Below, piece by piece: positions 30,044-41,459 of a stretch of DNA of 64,000 nt. The notes under the pieces are model-generated. The model saw nothing but the letters and a program-made list of their open reading frames with translations, ran no database searches and was not told where the DNA came from. Within the stretch, counting starts at the first letter, position 1. The number at the start of each line of letters is the position of its first letter. Position numbers and translations under genes: made by a program. The stretch comes from Psococerastis gibbosa (lineage: Eukaryota; Arthropoda; Insecta; Psocodea; Psocidae), in NCBI GenBank assembly GCA_963971405.1, contig OZ020491.1:32911019-32975018 (forward strand), read 5' to 3'.

Positions 30044-30674
30044 AAATGTTATGATATAATGGTATACTCCCTTAAAGAGTCGAGAGGTCTTGGGCTATTT
30101 TAAGTAATGGGAGGCTCCGCTTCAGCACTTAATATAGTACGGAAACTAATGTATCTTGATATGGCTACAGCTAGAACGTCCCGGGACCTAGCGAAAAGGA
30201 AACATCTGACTTGAATGACTGTTGTTGAAGAAGTAAGAGTGTTCTTTCAAGTTTCAGATCAAGTTTGACTGTTCGAAAGCTTGAAATTTGCGCAAGAGGT
30301 AATCGTGGCAAGGGGATCCTCCTGTTTAAAAGCAAACGCCTGCGGTAAATAAGCTCTTGACGCCTAATGGGGGATTGACACCAATAGTGAATTTATGGAG
30401 TCCATCAAGATGTTGAGTAGCGCAGTTGCAGCCAGAGCAATATATGGAAGATCGTGGGATGGCATCGGATACCGGCGATGTCACAATCCCGGCATCGAGA
30501 CTAACACTCCTGAGACGCTGGCCCACATTCTTGACTATTGCGATTTTGATATGCTAATGCGTCTTGAAGGCCACAACTCCATTGATTGCCCCTGTTCTCG
30601 AGGTAGCCCACGTAGTAGTGGAGTCACTCTTACAAGTGTGCGTTTTTTTGTTCAGTAAAACTATTTTTGTCTAC
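30044..30674. other. Transposase intron outside the MADF-like exon
   Basis: This is downstream of the MADF-like stop and within the minus-strand intron (29784-30674). No other gene is supported. It should contain the 3' UTR of the MADF-like gene. Confidence 0.4.
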
Positions 30675-31146
30675 CTGCAAATGCTCTTCTTTCAATGTTA
30701 CATATAAGGCACGGCAAGTTTCTGGGATCAGCCTTGAAAGACTGCACTCTGCAATTCTAGTGCTATATTGTAGACTAGTATAGCTTTCGCCTGTCGCCAA
30801 AAAACGCAAGGTTTGCCAACAGTCTCTCCTCCGCACTTGTTGGTTGGCGATAATTCGTAGTAATTTTTGTTATCTTTGGCCCAACCTTCGACAAAATAAA
30901 CTGGAATGTAGCCACGTCCATGCGTAAAAAATTGGCATAAGCTTTCTTGTCAGTGTCCGCTAGTTCTTTTAAAAGGGTTACATGTAGGCCAGGCGTTTTC
31001 CTTTTACCACCCAATCTCGAACCCAAACGTCAGGGGATTTTCGCTTCATGTGTTTTCTTGGGCAAGGGCAAAGTAGGCAATCCCCAATGTGCAAAGGAGT
31101 GACAGACTAAGTAAAATTCTTTGTTTTCCATAATATCAGCAGCCAT
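30675..31146 (-). pseudogene. Harbinger transposase, N-terminal exon, broken
   Basis: Minus-strand reading starts at ATG (31146) with MAADIMENKEF, meets an in-frame TGA near 31034, then continues TPGLHVTLLKELADTDKKAY and NFLRMDVATFQFIL. These match the Harbinger N-terminal helix-turn-helix region. A 1-base frame change follows AEERLLAN. After it RFLATGESYTSLQYSTRI, a strongly conserved Harbinger segment, runs to KEEHLQ and donor GTAGAC. The joined phase with 29783 is 0. It is a pseudogene: one stop and at least one frameshift here. Confidence 0.75.
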
Positions 31147-31189
31147 CACGTCTTTTTCAGTTCTGTTATTAGGGTATTTTATAGTCTAA

Positions 31190-32565
31190 AATCCGAAGTA
31201 AGATCGACCTTCACCGATCTGTTCAATGGATGAAAATTGTTTTATTAGCAATTTAGTATGCTAAGGACCATAAAAATAATGGGCTACCTGAAAAAATCCT
31301 GGCGAGGCTACCATTAATTCAAAATTCAAAAATCACTTTTGTTGAATTTTCACCTAACGAATATTTTTTACACTAGCCATAAGTACTAAGCCTATAGAGT
31401 ATGAAAACGTAGGGTTGCCTATATTTTTCTTGACTATACATAGGGTTGCCAAGGTTTAAACAAGTACCTACTAAAAATATAGTAGTTATCTTCACCTACT
31501 TGTTTAATGGATAAAGTAAACAGACAAATACGCGGTTTTATTGCGAATACGATGATGTAGGGTTGCCTGCATAAATCCTGTCCAGAATGAGGGTTGCCGA
31601 TTTAAAAAAAAATGAAATTTCAATGCGATAGTGAACGTACGACAAAGAGATCCGAGAATATGTCTCGTGCGATAGACGAAGACACTGTTTTCTAGCTGGT
31701 CGTGGTTCAATTCCTGGAAATAAGAGAGTGCGTATGACAGTAGTTCATGCAATATAGTTTGGTTTGGGGGGGGGGGGGGGGGTTGAAACTGACAACAATG
31801 TTGCCACGGACTCATGGACGAACTTAGTCCTTATTTCCAGTACGGTAATTAAAAAAAATTGTGCCAAGCGCGGGGCCTGTGTTTTTTGTCACACTCGCCA
31901 CATGGTAAAACCGGCTATGAATATAGGTAGACAACGATAACGATACAAGGATGAAATATGAAGTGGGTCAAGAGGGAATGAAAAAAAAATTGAAATCGAC
32001 ACGTTTTTGTCTGGGGGGGGGGGGCAGATATGGGATAAAATAATATTATAAATAAAAAAATCAATAATTACGATGAATACTCCTATGTATTTAATTTAAT
32101 ATACCCCAAGTGGCCAGTTGGGCAGCTAGTAGTTTTTGTTTAAAAGTCTAGAAAAGTTAATTTTTTATTATTTTTTAATTTCTTGATTTGTAAAAAAAAA
32201 AATATTTTTCTTAGTAATTATGTTTTGTACCTAATTAGTACCATTATTTCGAGATGACCCCTCTGCCCATAGCTGTGGACGACCCTGTAACGATAAATTG
32301 ACGATAAGTAGTCTCTATAGGCGCAGTGACGGATCCATTCCATATAATATATTATTGTTCTACATGTAAAAATAGTACCTAATGAAAATAACCTGGATTC
32401 GTCACTGCTAGAGACTACTCATCGCCAATCTATCATGAACTACTATCATACGCACTCTCTTACTTCCGGGAATTGAATTGAATTTTATGATCCTTAGCAT
32501 ACTAATAAATTGTTTATAAAACAATTTTCATCGTTAAAACAGATCGGTGAAGTCTTATCTTATTT
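31190..32565. mobile_element. Long foldback element nested in the Harbinger transposon
   Basis: ACTTCACCGATCTG / CTTCACCGATCTGTTC blocks and the following GATGAAAATTGTTTTAT ... TATGCTAAGGA recur as inverse copies at the two ends. Inside are further inverse segments (TAAGAGAGTGCGTATGA near 31721 and its inverse near 32447). Two poly(G) tracts lie near 31766 and 32015. No coding frame is recognised. Confidence 0.55.
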
Positions 32566-32801
32566 AGGATCTTCTACTATTATTAGGCTTTATCAAAAAT
32601 AATAAGTGTAAGAAGAAAACAAATACAAACAAAATTTCAAAAAACAAATTCAAAAAAAAAAAAATCAAAAATTTGGCGCATAACGTGTCATTAGAAGAAA
32701 AGTGAAAAACCAGTGGAATGGGGTGTAAAAATGAAAAATTTAAATTTACGTGAATGTCATGCTCATTATGCAAAAAGAGGTCGGTGGAATTGGCGCCTTA
32801 A

Positions 32802-33954
32802 GGCGGCTATTCCACCGACCACGTTTTGTTCCATGAGCGTGACATTGACGTGGTAGCAGACATTTTTAGACCGTTTTCACACGAGTCGGTCAGCGTAACA
32901 CCTGTGCTTGCACCATTCGTTTGCACTGCGCATGCTCATGGACTCTAACCACAGAACATCGTATAAATTATATATTAGGGCTGCCACATTCCGTGGTTTA
33001 CCTCAGAATTCCGTGGGAAATAATTATATTCCGGGATCAACAATTTTTCAGTACCTAAGAACAATGGGTACTGTAGGTACGTAGTTCAATGTGAAGGGTT
33101 GTAATACTGTAATTTACTTTTGGCCTACGGTACTGCATGCTATTTTGGTGTTCTGTGCTGCTGACTATTCTGTAAAGTGCAGTGAAGTTTTCAATTGCAA
33201 ACACAATATAAGTCTAATTAATTTTTAATTTTTCCGTTAATTTTTTAGTGCGGTAATATCAAGACACAAGCTTCTTTAATCCTATTTACATAATTTGGTG
33301 CAGTGCAGGTGCAGTGGTAGAAAAAAAATTAAATGCACTAAATACTAATGATGGTAGGCTGCGATGAGTACCAGGCTGGGCAGCCAAACGACTTCAGCCG
33401 TATTCCTAACAATTTTTAAATAATTCACGGAATACGGAATACTCTGGAATTTTTTAAAATGTTGGTCCCCTTTATATGATATGATTTTTTTTAACTCTCA
33501 TCTGTTCATGGCCCTGGTTCCTAACCTTATCTGGTTATTTTAATTTTGTAACTTTAAATTGCGGCCGATAAAAAAAATACCCATCAGCTTCAGATTCAAC
33601 CATCACAAATTGACATGATTCCATAAATTGGCATACAAATATTAATTGGTATGCATAGGTATTTCCCCAAAAATCCACAGAAAAACCTCAAAAATTGTTG
33701 ATCCCGGAAATTTTTCGGAATAGAATTATTTCCCACGGAGTTCTGAGTTAAACCACGGAATGTGGCAGCCCTAGTATATAATTATACGATGTTCTGTGGT
33801 TGGAGTCCATGAGCATGCGCAGTACAAACGAATGGTGCAAACACAGTTGTTACGCTGACCGACTCGTCTGTTCACTGTCTTTAACTCTTTAAATCTTTAA
33901 TGTCTGCTACCACGTCAATGTCACGCTCACGGTACCAAACAAGGTCGGTGGAAT
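32802..33954. mobile_element. Foldback element directly upstream of ZNF-D
   Basis: Arms of about 170 bp begin GGCGGCTATTCCACCGACC and end in GGTCGGTGGAAT. Both contain GACGTGGTAGCAGACAT and GCGCATGCTCATGGACT in inverse orientation. The left flank is TAA (32799-32801), shared with the TTA of the neighbouring Harbinger element. The right tip is eroded. The element ends 73 bases before the ZNF-D start codon. Confidence 0.7.
32977..33772. mobile_element. MITE nested in the loop of the foldback element
   Basis: It starts AGGGCTGCCACATTCCGTGG and ends with its inverse. The internal inverted part continues with TTGTTGATCCCGG. It sits between the two arms of 32802-33954. Confidence 0.7.
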
Positions 33955-34027
33955 CTGTCAAATAATACATAATACATACTAAAATACTTAGTTTGAAATT
34001 ATTTATTTCAATCACTTTTGTAATATT

Positions 34028-34064
34028 ATGGAAGAAATTAACGTCATTATAAAACAAGAAGTGG
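34028..34064 (+). CDS. ZNF-D exon 1
   Basis: MEEINVIIKQEV plus a lone G, donor GTGAGT at 34065. IKQE fits the sumoylation consensus. The upstream GGCGGGCATT element seen for B and C is absent, replaced by a foldback transposon end. Confidence 0.75.
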
Positions 34065-34399
34065 GTGAGTTACATATTTATAGGCCAATGTTGACGTAGG
34101 CCCTACTTCCGAATCTATGTAATAAAATTTTAATTCTAATTTGACTTTAGGCCGAAAATGCAAAGTCCTTAGTTATTTTTATGAGATATTTTCATTACGT
34201 ATTCGAACTAGATTATCAAGAAAAAAACCAAGTTAAGTGGATTTTAGTCCCACCGGATTCCGTTTTTTCTTGATACTCATGTTTTCACACAATTCACCAG
34301 GCCAGAAGCATAACAATTGTAAAGTGCTGTAAGTAACATCGCTTGTAAACGTCGTGGGTGGTCAACATCCCAAAATTCTAACGGAAATCATATAAAAAT

Positions 34400-34728
34400 T
34401 GCAAAAAGCACGGAGTCGTTGGCATGGGGCAAGGTCGGCAAGGATCAACTTGCGCCGGGAGTCCGGGACATCGCTGTGGCAGCGTTCCAAATGGCCACAG
34501 CACATGATTACCTTCAGAGCCACCTGCACAGAATAGGTATCGCCGAGTCATCCGAATGCCCCCTCTGCTTCCAAGGGGATGACCTATTCAGCTGCACTGG
34601 CATCGAGGTAGAAAACCGAACTGAGACTCAGGAGGGATTGGCCCAGCTCTATTGCGCGGCACGGCGTCAAATGGCCTACCTACCACTCTACCAGCCAAGG
34701 ACGGGCGTTGGCTGATGAAGAAGAAGGA
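34400..34728 (+). pseudogene. LINE 3' end with GAA tail in ZNF-D intron 1
   Basis: It encodes MATAHDYLQSHLHRIGI, then ECPLC, and ends GACGGGCGTTGGCTGA followed by (GAA)n. It is the same 3' end as at 5336, 16185 and 63669 but with a different tail repeat. It is truncated 5'. Confidence 0.75.
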
Positions 34729-34784
34729 TCAATGTCCAATGCTTAAGTAGAGACCTAGGCCCATTCCATCAGGACATTATTATT

Positions 34785-35752
34785 GCTTTCCAATTTATGC
34801 GTAGTAAAAGGAAAGCTTTGTGATGGTCCAAATTTCAACGGATTTACACGTTTTGAGGTCCCAGGAACCCAAAAAAGTGATTTTTACGAAATGTCTGTCT
34901 GTCTGTCTGTCTGTTCATCGATTTCCGGGCAAACCACTCGGTCGATTTTGATGAAATTCAGCATATGTAGGTTCACAAAAATCATACTACGGGACCATTT
35001 TTTATTATTTTTGGCTAACTCAATTTGGGAGGGGGGGGGGGTTTATTGTCAAAAAACTCCAAAAAAACTTCTAAAAAAATTATTTCTCAAAAGCGGCTCC
35101 AACGATTTCTTTTAAATTGTCATATCTTGTAGACAGGGAGGAGTGGAGAAGGAGGTGGAAAGATTTGCTGCAAACCAATCGCTAGATTGCAACTACCGAA
35201 GAAAGAAGAAGTAGTCGTTATTAATGTTAATAAAATGATGATGATGATAAATGATGATAGTTTGCTTCTGGGGGTAAAATGTTAATAAAATGATGATGAT
35301 GATAAATGATGATAGTTTGCTTCTGGGGGTAAAACAATAAAAATTACTAAATTTTAATAAAAAATTACCAAAAAAATCATTTTTCTGCGAAACCATTCGA
35401 TCGCTGATTTCTACCATCAGGCATGATTTAGGTGTTAAATTGAGTAATGAAACCGGTCAGGCTGCTTTCGCAAAAAACTTTTTGGTTTCGTGGAAAAAAA
35501 GTTTTTTTTGAAAAAAATGATAGAAAATTCACGCTCAACTGCGTTGCGTGCCCTGTCATTATTGCTGTGTGGTAATGTGTTGGTCTGACCTATATAGAAT
35601 TTACCTCACCTCCTGTGACGTCAGGTGGACACCCCCCGAGATATCCGAAATTTAACCATAAGAAAATTATTTTGGTACCACGAAATTACTCATTTTCTCT
35701 ATCTACTAATTGATAAATTGGAAAACATGTTCGAGTAAACTCGGACCGGTTC
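34785..35752 (-). repeat. Interspersed repeat family 1, copy 3
   Basis: Inverse copy of the family seen at 400 and 13987. It is interrupted at about 35137-35211 by a LINE tail (TTTGCTGCAAACCAATC ... GAAGAAG) that also occurs at 54.57 kb. It also holds a 55-bp tandem duplication (35226-35334) rich in GATGAT, next to TTTGCTTCTGGGGGTAAAA. Confidence 0.75.
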
Positions 35753-35804
35753 TTAAATTACTCTTCTGGAATTAATGACACGATGTTACGCATTTTGATT
35801 TCAG

Positions 35805-35852
35805 ATACTGGAGTTTGGATCGATGGAGAAGGAGATGCTTACAATGGTAATG
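35805..35852 (+). CDS. ZNF-D exon 2 (TGVWID cassette)
   Basis: A 48-base exon between TTTCAG and GTAGGT encodes TGVWIDGEGDAYNGN with phase-1 edges. It is closest to the B cassette in its GDAY core. Confidence 0.75.
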
Positions 35853-36174
35853 GTAGGTAGCGTTTTTTACTGGTGGCTCCAGCCATTCCTATGGTACTAT
35901 CAATACTATCGAATTAGGATTATTTCTTAGGATTTTAATTGCTGAAAACATTTCAGTACCTGATATTTTCCACATTCAGTTTGTAATGGCCTACTTCGTC
36001 ATAGTAAATAAAATAAAATTTTGTCAAGTATAACTAAAATGTATTAAAAGCGATTGGTTTCGGCACTAGGCCATGGTCAGGCTGCAGGCATACTAACAAC
36101 ACAACCCATAAACTGACAAGTATGTCTGTAGTCTGTCAAACCCGGTCACTTTTAATATATTTTATTTGTACTAT

Positions 36175-36275
36175 TGTTGTTTCCAACGCCTGCTGTCAGC
36201 CTGGCGGGGGGAGGGAGTCTGTTAACTTGAGGCACCCTAAGGGCAGACTCATTCACCTCGGGGGATACTACGTAT
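36175..36275 (+). repeat. Repeat family 3, partial copy
   Basis: CCAACGCCTGCTGTCAGCCT and TTGAGGCACCCTAAGGGC match the copies at 18835 and 19570. It is cut off on the right by the SINE. Confidence 0.6.
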
Positions 36276-36280
36276 ACATA

Positions 36281-36497
36281 GGGACATGTAGCGTAGTGGT
36301 ACGGACTCTGACTTTCACCCGAAAGGTTGTTGGTTCGAGTCCCACACTGGCTACATTTTCTGGCCATGCTTCGGAGGGCATGTAAAGCAGGCGGTCCCGG
36401 GCCTTCCTAGTTGAGTGTAAGAGAGGGCTTTATAGCCCTAACTCCGCTAGGTTGGCTTAGTAATAGAAACAATAAAAAGTCCTTATTTATTTATTTA
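36281..36497 (+). repeat. tRNA-derived SINE, full-length copy
   Basis: The head has an A box (TAGCGTAGTGGTA, 36289-36301) and B box (GGTTCGAGTCC, 36332-36342) of a RNA polymerase III promoter. The loop CTTTCAC between them resembles tRNA-Glu(UUC). The body GGCCATGCTTCGGAGGGCAT ... CTCCGCTAGGTTGGCTTAG ends in AGTCCTTATTTATTTA. Related copies lie at 40590-40775, 42080-42150 and 43460-43640. It lacks a tRNA 3' half, so it is not a tRNA gene. Confidence 0.8.
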
Positions 36498-37312
36498 AAA
36501 AGTCCTTATTTACATAGTCCTACAAATACTTGACAAAGTAATTTTATTGTATTTACTGTTTAAGATATTAGTTATAAGTTATAGCTACCCTCTGGCCCTA
36601 TTGAACGTCTTATTCTTCAGTCGCAATGTATCGATTGGATTGGTCTTCCGAAGAATCGAAGATGTTTCCACCTCGTCCTTTGTTTATACATATATTATAA
36701 TTATACAGTATATGTATGATATATCTGTCCTGGGCCGTTATCTAGAGTCCCAAGTATATTCCGTAATCTCGTTTCAAGCCTTACTTGTTTGGCCCTCAAT
36801 GTGTGATCAACTGCACCATCTGCTGACTCTCCCGGACATGTTGCACCTCATGTCATCTTTCCATATTTTTAGCCCTGACCACGTTGATAACCTTTAATCT
36901 CAAAGTGTTCCAACTTTTGTCATTGGTCATTAATAATTATTAATCAGCTGAGCCTTATCGACTTGTGATTATTAAACACGTCCTCTGGTATCACTCCCAC
37001 TCGCCTGAGATCGCCCTCAATTTGTTTCCTGTATGTCTTGTGCCTCTTGTTCGTGTTCCCTCTATTTCTTCCTCCAGTCATTTTCCCGCGCACCTGTTAT
37101 CATTCTTTTGCTTTACGTGTCCCAACCATTGCAGTCTTCTCCACCAATGTTTCTTCCACCCCGAAATCTGTTCCCATCCCTTCAATTTGATTCCTTTCCC
37201 TTCTCGCCCTCTGCTTTTAGTTCTTCCTGGACTTTTGAACCTGCATATTGTATTGTACCGAATTTTATACAAAGTGAAGTTTTAGAATTATTTCATTTCT
37301 TATCAGTTTCAG
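36498..37312 (+). other. Distal part of ZNF-D intron 2
   Basis: It holds a minus-strand fragment at about 37085-37275 with RRLQWLGHVKQ, the basic tail of an RTE-like LINE. A pyrimidine-rich tract precedes the splice acceptor. The long + frame reaching the finger exon from 37033 is therefore intronic, and the true exon starts at 37313. Confidence 0.5.
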
Positions 37313-38340
37313 ACGAGCAAATCATTGTTCCCGTGAGTGAGGAAGAAGCTGGTGACATACTTTGTGATGAGACATCACCACGGCGGAATCACAAAATTGC
37401 TACGGGTAGTAAACCACAACCGCCATACAGTTGTAACATATGTGGAAAAATATTAACAACCACAAGTAACCTTAATAAACATATTAAATTACACACTGGT
37501 GGCAAGCGCTTCAGTTGTACGGTGTGTCTCAAAAGTTTCACGCAGAATAGCAGTCTCCAGCGGCATTTGACGCTGCATTCAGAGGAGAAGCCTTACCAGT
37601 GCGAGGCTTGCGAGAAGACATTTCCAGACACATCTCGCTTACTTATCCATATGCGATTACACGCAGCTGTAAAAGATTTTGAATGCCAAGTGTGCCGCAG
37701 ACAGTTCTCACAGAAGGGACATATGGAGCGGCATTTGAGGCTGCATACTGGGGAGAAACCTTACCAGTGTCAGACTTGCGAGAAAACGTTTTCAGACATG
37801 TCAAATTTACACAGCCACATGAAGCTACACGCAGCAGTGAAGGAGTTCCAGTGCCACGTGTGCCTCAGACGGTTCTCGCAGAAGCAAACAATGGAGCGCC
37901 ATGTGAGAGGCCATATGGGAGAGAAGCCTTTCGAGTGTGAGATTTGTGAGAAACGGTTTCCAAGCAAGTCAAATTTAAAAAGCCATATGCGAAAACATGC
38001 CACTGTTAAAGAGTTTGAATGTCAGGTTTGTCACAGGCAGTTCTCGCAGAAAGCTCATTTAGACCGGCACATGAGACTACACACGGGGGAGAAGCCTTTC
38101 CAGTGCGGAATCTGTCAGAAGTGGTTTACAGACCCGTCAGGTTTACGTAGACACGAGAGACTGCATGGAGCTGTCAAACCTTTCGAGTGTGACGTCTGTC
38201 ATAAAGCATTCAAGTGGAGTGGTAGTCTACGTGGACATTTAAGAGTTCATACGGGTGAGAAACCCTTCCAGTGTAAGTTATGCCACAGAAGGTTTACTTG
38301 GTCGTCGGACCTTAGTGTTCACATGAAAAAACACGTTTGA
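37313..38340 (+). CDS. ZNF-D finger exon, 11 C2H2 zinc fingers
   Basis: The acceptor GTTTCAG ends at 37312. With exons 1 and 2 the protein is 370 residues. It begins DEQIIVPVSEEEAGDILCDE, a leader shared with B and C, then a basic linker (ATGSKPQPP). Eleven fingers follow, from CNICGKIL to CKLCHRRFTWSSDL. Linkers alternate between TGEKPY/F and AAVK-type, giving a repeated two-finger period (QTCEKTF then CRRQFSQK) that points to internal duplication. It is a predicted nuclear DNA-binding factor. The terminal CDICGERFYEK-like finger of A, C and E is missing, so the array ends one finger earlier. The whole exon is open and clean. Confidence 0.85.
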
Positions 38341-38759
38341 TTTTAAATTGGTTTGGGATTTATTTCTGTGAGACGTGCTTTTGGGGAAAACAAGGCATAG
38401 TGAAAGAACAGGAATGGCTTGTCAACACAAGCGGCTCATAAAACCCGTCAGTGGACAAACGCTAGGATCAGGAATGCGCCACATGCAGGAGTACCTTGAC
38501 TTCTATGATGGCTGGGACACGTTGTAATTATGCGTTAAAAGCTCATGTCGAACTGAATATACAAAAGAAGCATGGCGACTGCAGGGACGGCCAATGAACT
38601 GCTAAAAGGACGATTAAGAAGCGAAATTTCAGGAGCTGAGACTGTTGAGAGTTCATGATTTGTTGTGAGCCGTGAAGAACTAAGATGACTGGAGAAGTGT
38701 TGTCGAGCAGGCCAAAGCCAAAGTCTGTTGGAGCAAGACAGTGAAGACAAGTAATAGAC
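38341..38759. other. Region downstream of ZNF-D
   Basis: No supported coding segment. It probably includes the 3' UTR of ZNF-D. Confidence 0.4.
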
Positions 38760-39195
38760 TATCAAATGCTATCAGCTGAAATGAAGTCCACGAGAAGACA
38801 TCAGAGGACGAGAAGGGATAGGATTAGCAATGCAGTGAGTAGAAGAGAGTTGGCTGTTCAGGTACCATTGGTGGAGAGGCTAGCGCGAAGGAGCCTGCCA
38901 TGGTTAAGAAACAGCAGATGCTCGAGGAAATGCTCCAAGACGAAAAAATAAAGGAAGAGACAAGGAGAGGCCCAAAAACCAAATTGAAGAGTGGGACTGG
39001 GATGATATTTACAATTAGAAGTGGCAGACCAAGGAGGACAACCCTCGAGGAAAGAATAGAACAACCAGCTTGCCGGAGGAAGAGGAAAAACATTGGCCGA
39101 GCTCAAGGCGTTGGCGTTCGACCGGGTCGAGTACAGGAGATAGGTCCGCGGTGACCGCTCACGCTTCGCAGAGAAAAGAGGAAAAAGAAGAAGAA
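38760..39195 (+). pseudogene. LINE 3' end, R-x-TLEERI family, GAA tail
   Basis: It encodes RRTTLEERIEQPACRRKRK in one frame, the same C-terminal basic region as the minus-strand insert at 63196-63467. It ends in an (AAG)n tract at about 39181-39205. Confidence 0.65.
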
Positions 39196-39619
39196 GAAGA
39201 AGAAGTGGGGAGACAGGAGGGAGTGGAGGAGGTCAACTTATAACACCCGTGAAACTGGAGTTGAATTTGAACATTATCCGGACGATGGAGAAGGCGTAAG
39301 AATTAAATATATTTTAAATGTTTCCATGCTGTTTAAAAGTCCATGCAAGACATGGCGGACCACAGAACCGTTAGTGAGACAATGAGCTGTAAAAGACGTC
39401 AATGGCTGCTGGACAGGGCAAGACCAAGGTTCGGGATGCACCCCCCTCCCCCTAGCTGTAGTGCCGAAGAAGAAGAATACCTGGGGCTGGTTCCCTTTGT
39501 GTTTTGTGTCACCCAGACTACTTCCCGCAAATCGATGGTGCCATAATAGGTACGTATGGGATAACATCAAATCGGACAACCCCACTGCGCGTTTTATTTT
39601 AGAATTCCTCATGAAATAT

Positions 39620-40010
39620 AAATCACAGAACCATGATAGTAAAAGAAGCAGAAGAAATGCTCCTCTACATTTTGATACGTATAGTATGTAGCTCACACAA
39701 ACACCTCTTCTTCTTTAAATGCCTCTTCTATCAAATATTGGCGCTAATCATAGCAATTTGGACCTTGGAGACTGCTGCCCTGAAAAGGGAAGTTGTGTTC
39801 TTACCAAAGCACTGACTTAGAGGTTTCAACCAGGATGTTCTCTTTTATCCTCCCTTGCATTATTACATGCAGAAGGCGATACCTTTCGTTCCTCATCACA
39901 CGGCCGAAGTATGTTAGTTTCTGTTTCTTAACAGCTGTCAGCTGCGACTCGGATTCTGTATTTATTCGCCTAACAATAACACCGTTCGGTGTTTTAGACG
40001 CCTTCAAAAT
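39620..40010 (-). pseudogene. RTE-like LINE C-terminal fragment
   Basis: The minus-strand frame reads RRINTESESQLTAVKKQKLT and YFGRVMRNERYRLLHVIMQG, typical of the pol tail (Y-x-GHV-x-R-x2-Y-LL-x-I-QG). The remaining sequence resembles the fragment at 20.3 kb. It is broken and truncated. Confidence 0.6.
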
Positions 40011-40589
40011 ACATTGTGCCGGCTATATACTGTATTATGTAATGTATCATAATGTACAGATAATCGTATCTCATGTATGACTTCATCCATGATCCACATT
40101 TCCGGATAAATTAAGCGTTGTAAAAAAAAACGCGTAGTGGGATAATTATTTTTACTATACACAAAAACACAATTATTTAAAAAGAAAAGGTTTTGTAAAA
40201 GTTGAAAAATTTGAAATTATTGTAGACTAGATTATATACTATACATAGATAGATATATATATAGATTGTATACTATACATCTAAAGAACACTTAAAGCAT
40301 CCGAATGCTAGATGATTGTATAGTTGCGGTCAGCAGTTGGTAACTAAAGCTAGATAGGTGTTGATAGGTCAATCTAAATAACGCGTTGCCGTTTCTGCGG
40401 GTCATCTTATAGTTAGGATCTCCGTTGTAAAGCGTCAAATGAGAGTGTATCCTTGCATAACACGTCTCGACATTTCAATCAATCAATCAATCAATTTATT
40501 TTGTCTCAAAAATAATATTTATATTATATATAGTACAGGTTAAAGTGGCTTTTTTCACAGGCAGCATGGCCGTGTTTTTTTTTTCGTTT
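40011..40589. other. Region without recognised gene
   Basis: AT-rich, with a short (AT/GATA) run near 40250 and (ATCA)n near 40480. Nothing else is seen. Confidence 0.4.
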
Positions 40590-40775
40590 TACTGTAGTGG
40601 TATCCGACTTTCACCCGAAAGGTGGTTGGTTTGAGCCCCACACTTATTACATTTTCTTGCTTCGTAGGGTATGAAAAGCAGTCGGTCATAGGCCAACCTG
40701 CTTGAGTCTAAGAGAGTCCAAACTCCGCTAGGTTGGCTTAGTAACAAAAATAAAAGTATTTATTTCTTTATAACG
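40590..40775 (+). repeat. tRNA-derived SINE, diverged copy
   Basis: It contains ACTGTAGTGGTA, GACTTTCACCCGAAAGGTGG, a mutated B box (GGTTTGAGCCC) and CTCCGCTAGGTTGGCTTAGT. The B box mutations suggest it is old. Confidence 0.7.
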
Positions 40776-41036
40776 CTATCGGTCGTATCGAGAAAGCGCC
40801 CTTACAGTACTTGTTTGTTTCAGAGATAGCCTTTGTGGGCATAGCCAGCTGCAGCAGATTACAGGAGCAATTTTCCAATCAGCAGACTGCTGACGAGATG
40901 CTTCAGCGATGTAGTGCTTACTGCAAGGTTATCTCTGTAAGTGCATACAGTACATTGCTTTCATTTGTTGATCTAGGAGGCCAGCGGGCCACTGTGAGTA
41001 AATGAACACTGTATTTAGTATAAATAACGGAGGCTT

Positions 41037-41115
41037 TCACGGCCGGAGATGTTGAAGCTGTAGAATCCGGGCTGATAGGCCGTAGTCGATCTGAAAACGT
41101 TCTTTCAAGAGTTTC
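41037..41115 (+). repeat. Relative of the hairpin repeat arm
   Basis: GAATCCGGGCTGATAGGCCG matches one arm of the 19756-19889 hairpin, preceded by CTTTCACGGCCGGAG, the inverse of the 2133-2205 right part. Confidence 0.5.
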
Positions 41116-41459
41116 GTCGACGGACATCTTTAGCGGTACTACGTACACTTCTACAAGTGTATCTCGGAGGCTTAGTAGCAACTGTTTAGGCAAGGGGATA
41201 CGTGTAGTGACATTTAAAATAAGGAGACGTCACAAATATCCGTTAAATTAGCAGAAATGCTCCTCTGCAATTTGATATATCGTATGACATTTGTCCTTTT
41301 TTGACCTTGAAAAAATCATTCGGCCATGATCTGGAGTCCTTTTGTCCATTCCATTTGTCCTTAGCTAACCCAAATTGGCCACAGTTCTTGAACTCCTTTC
41401 TCGGGACTACTACGCCAATAGTTTTTGTACATTTTGTAATTGAATTCCATGATTGATGT

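Larger units (their letters stand above)
26084..32797. mobile_element. PIF/Harbinger-type transposon with MADF-like and transposase genes
   Basis: A 6.7-kb element is bounded by TTA on both sides (26081-26083, 32798-32800). Degenerate TIRs run from GGTGATGTTTCCAC, resuming TTCCACTGACCTC after a nested insertion, to the inverse GAGGTCGGTGGAATTGGCGCC. It carries a four-exon MADF-like gene on + and a decayed Harbinger transposase on -. A second gene with a Myb/SANT-like fold next to the transposase is characteristic of this superfamily. Nested elements occupy 26098-26525 and about 31190-32565. The boundaries rest on TIR and duplication patterns read by eye. Confidence 0.75.

Noticed and set aside
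36281..36350. Functional tRNA gene
   Set aside because: A and B boxes are present, but the acceptor stem does not close and the sequence continues into a repeated body with tail. Several copies exist, so it is a tRNA-derived SINE.
37033..37312. N-terminal extension of ZNF-D encoded by the open frame before 37313
   Set aside because: It is a pyrimidine-rich intron end overlapping a LINE relic. The acceptor at 37312 and phase match to exon 2 explain the start better.
40480..40500. Short ATCA repeats as a CRISPR-like or satellite array
   Set aside because: Only a few units of simple sequence, without spacers.
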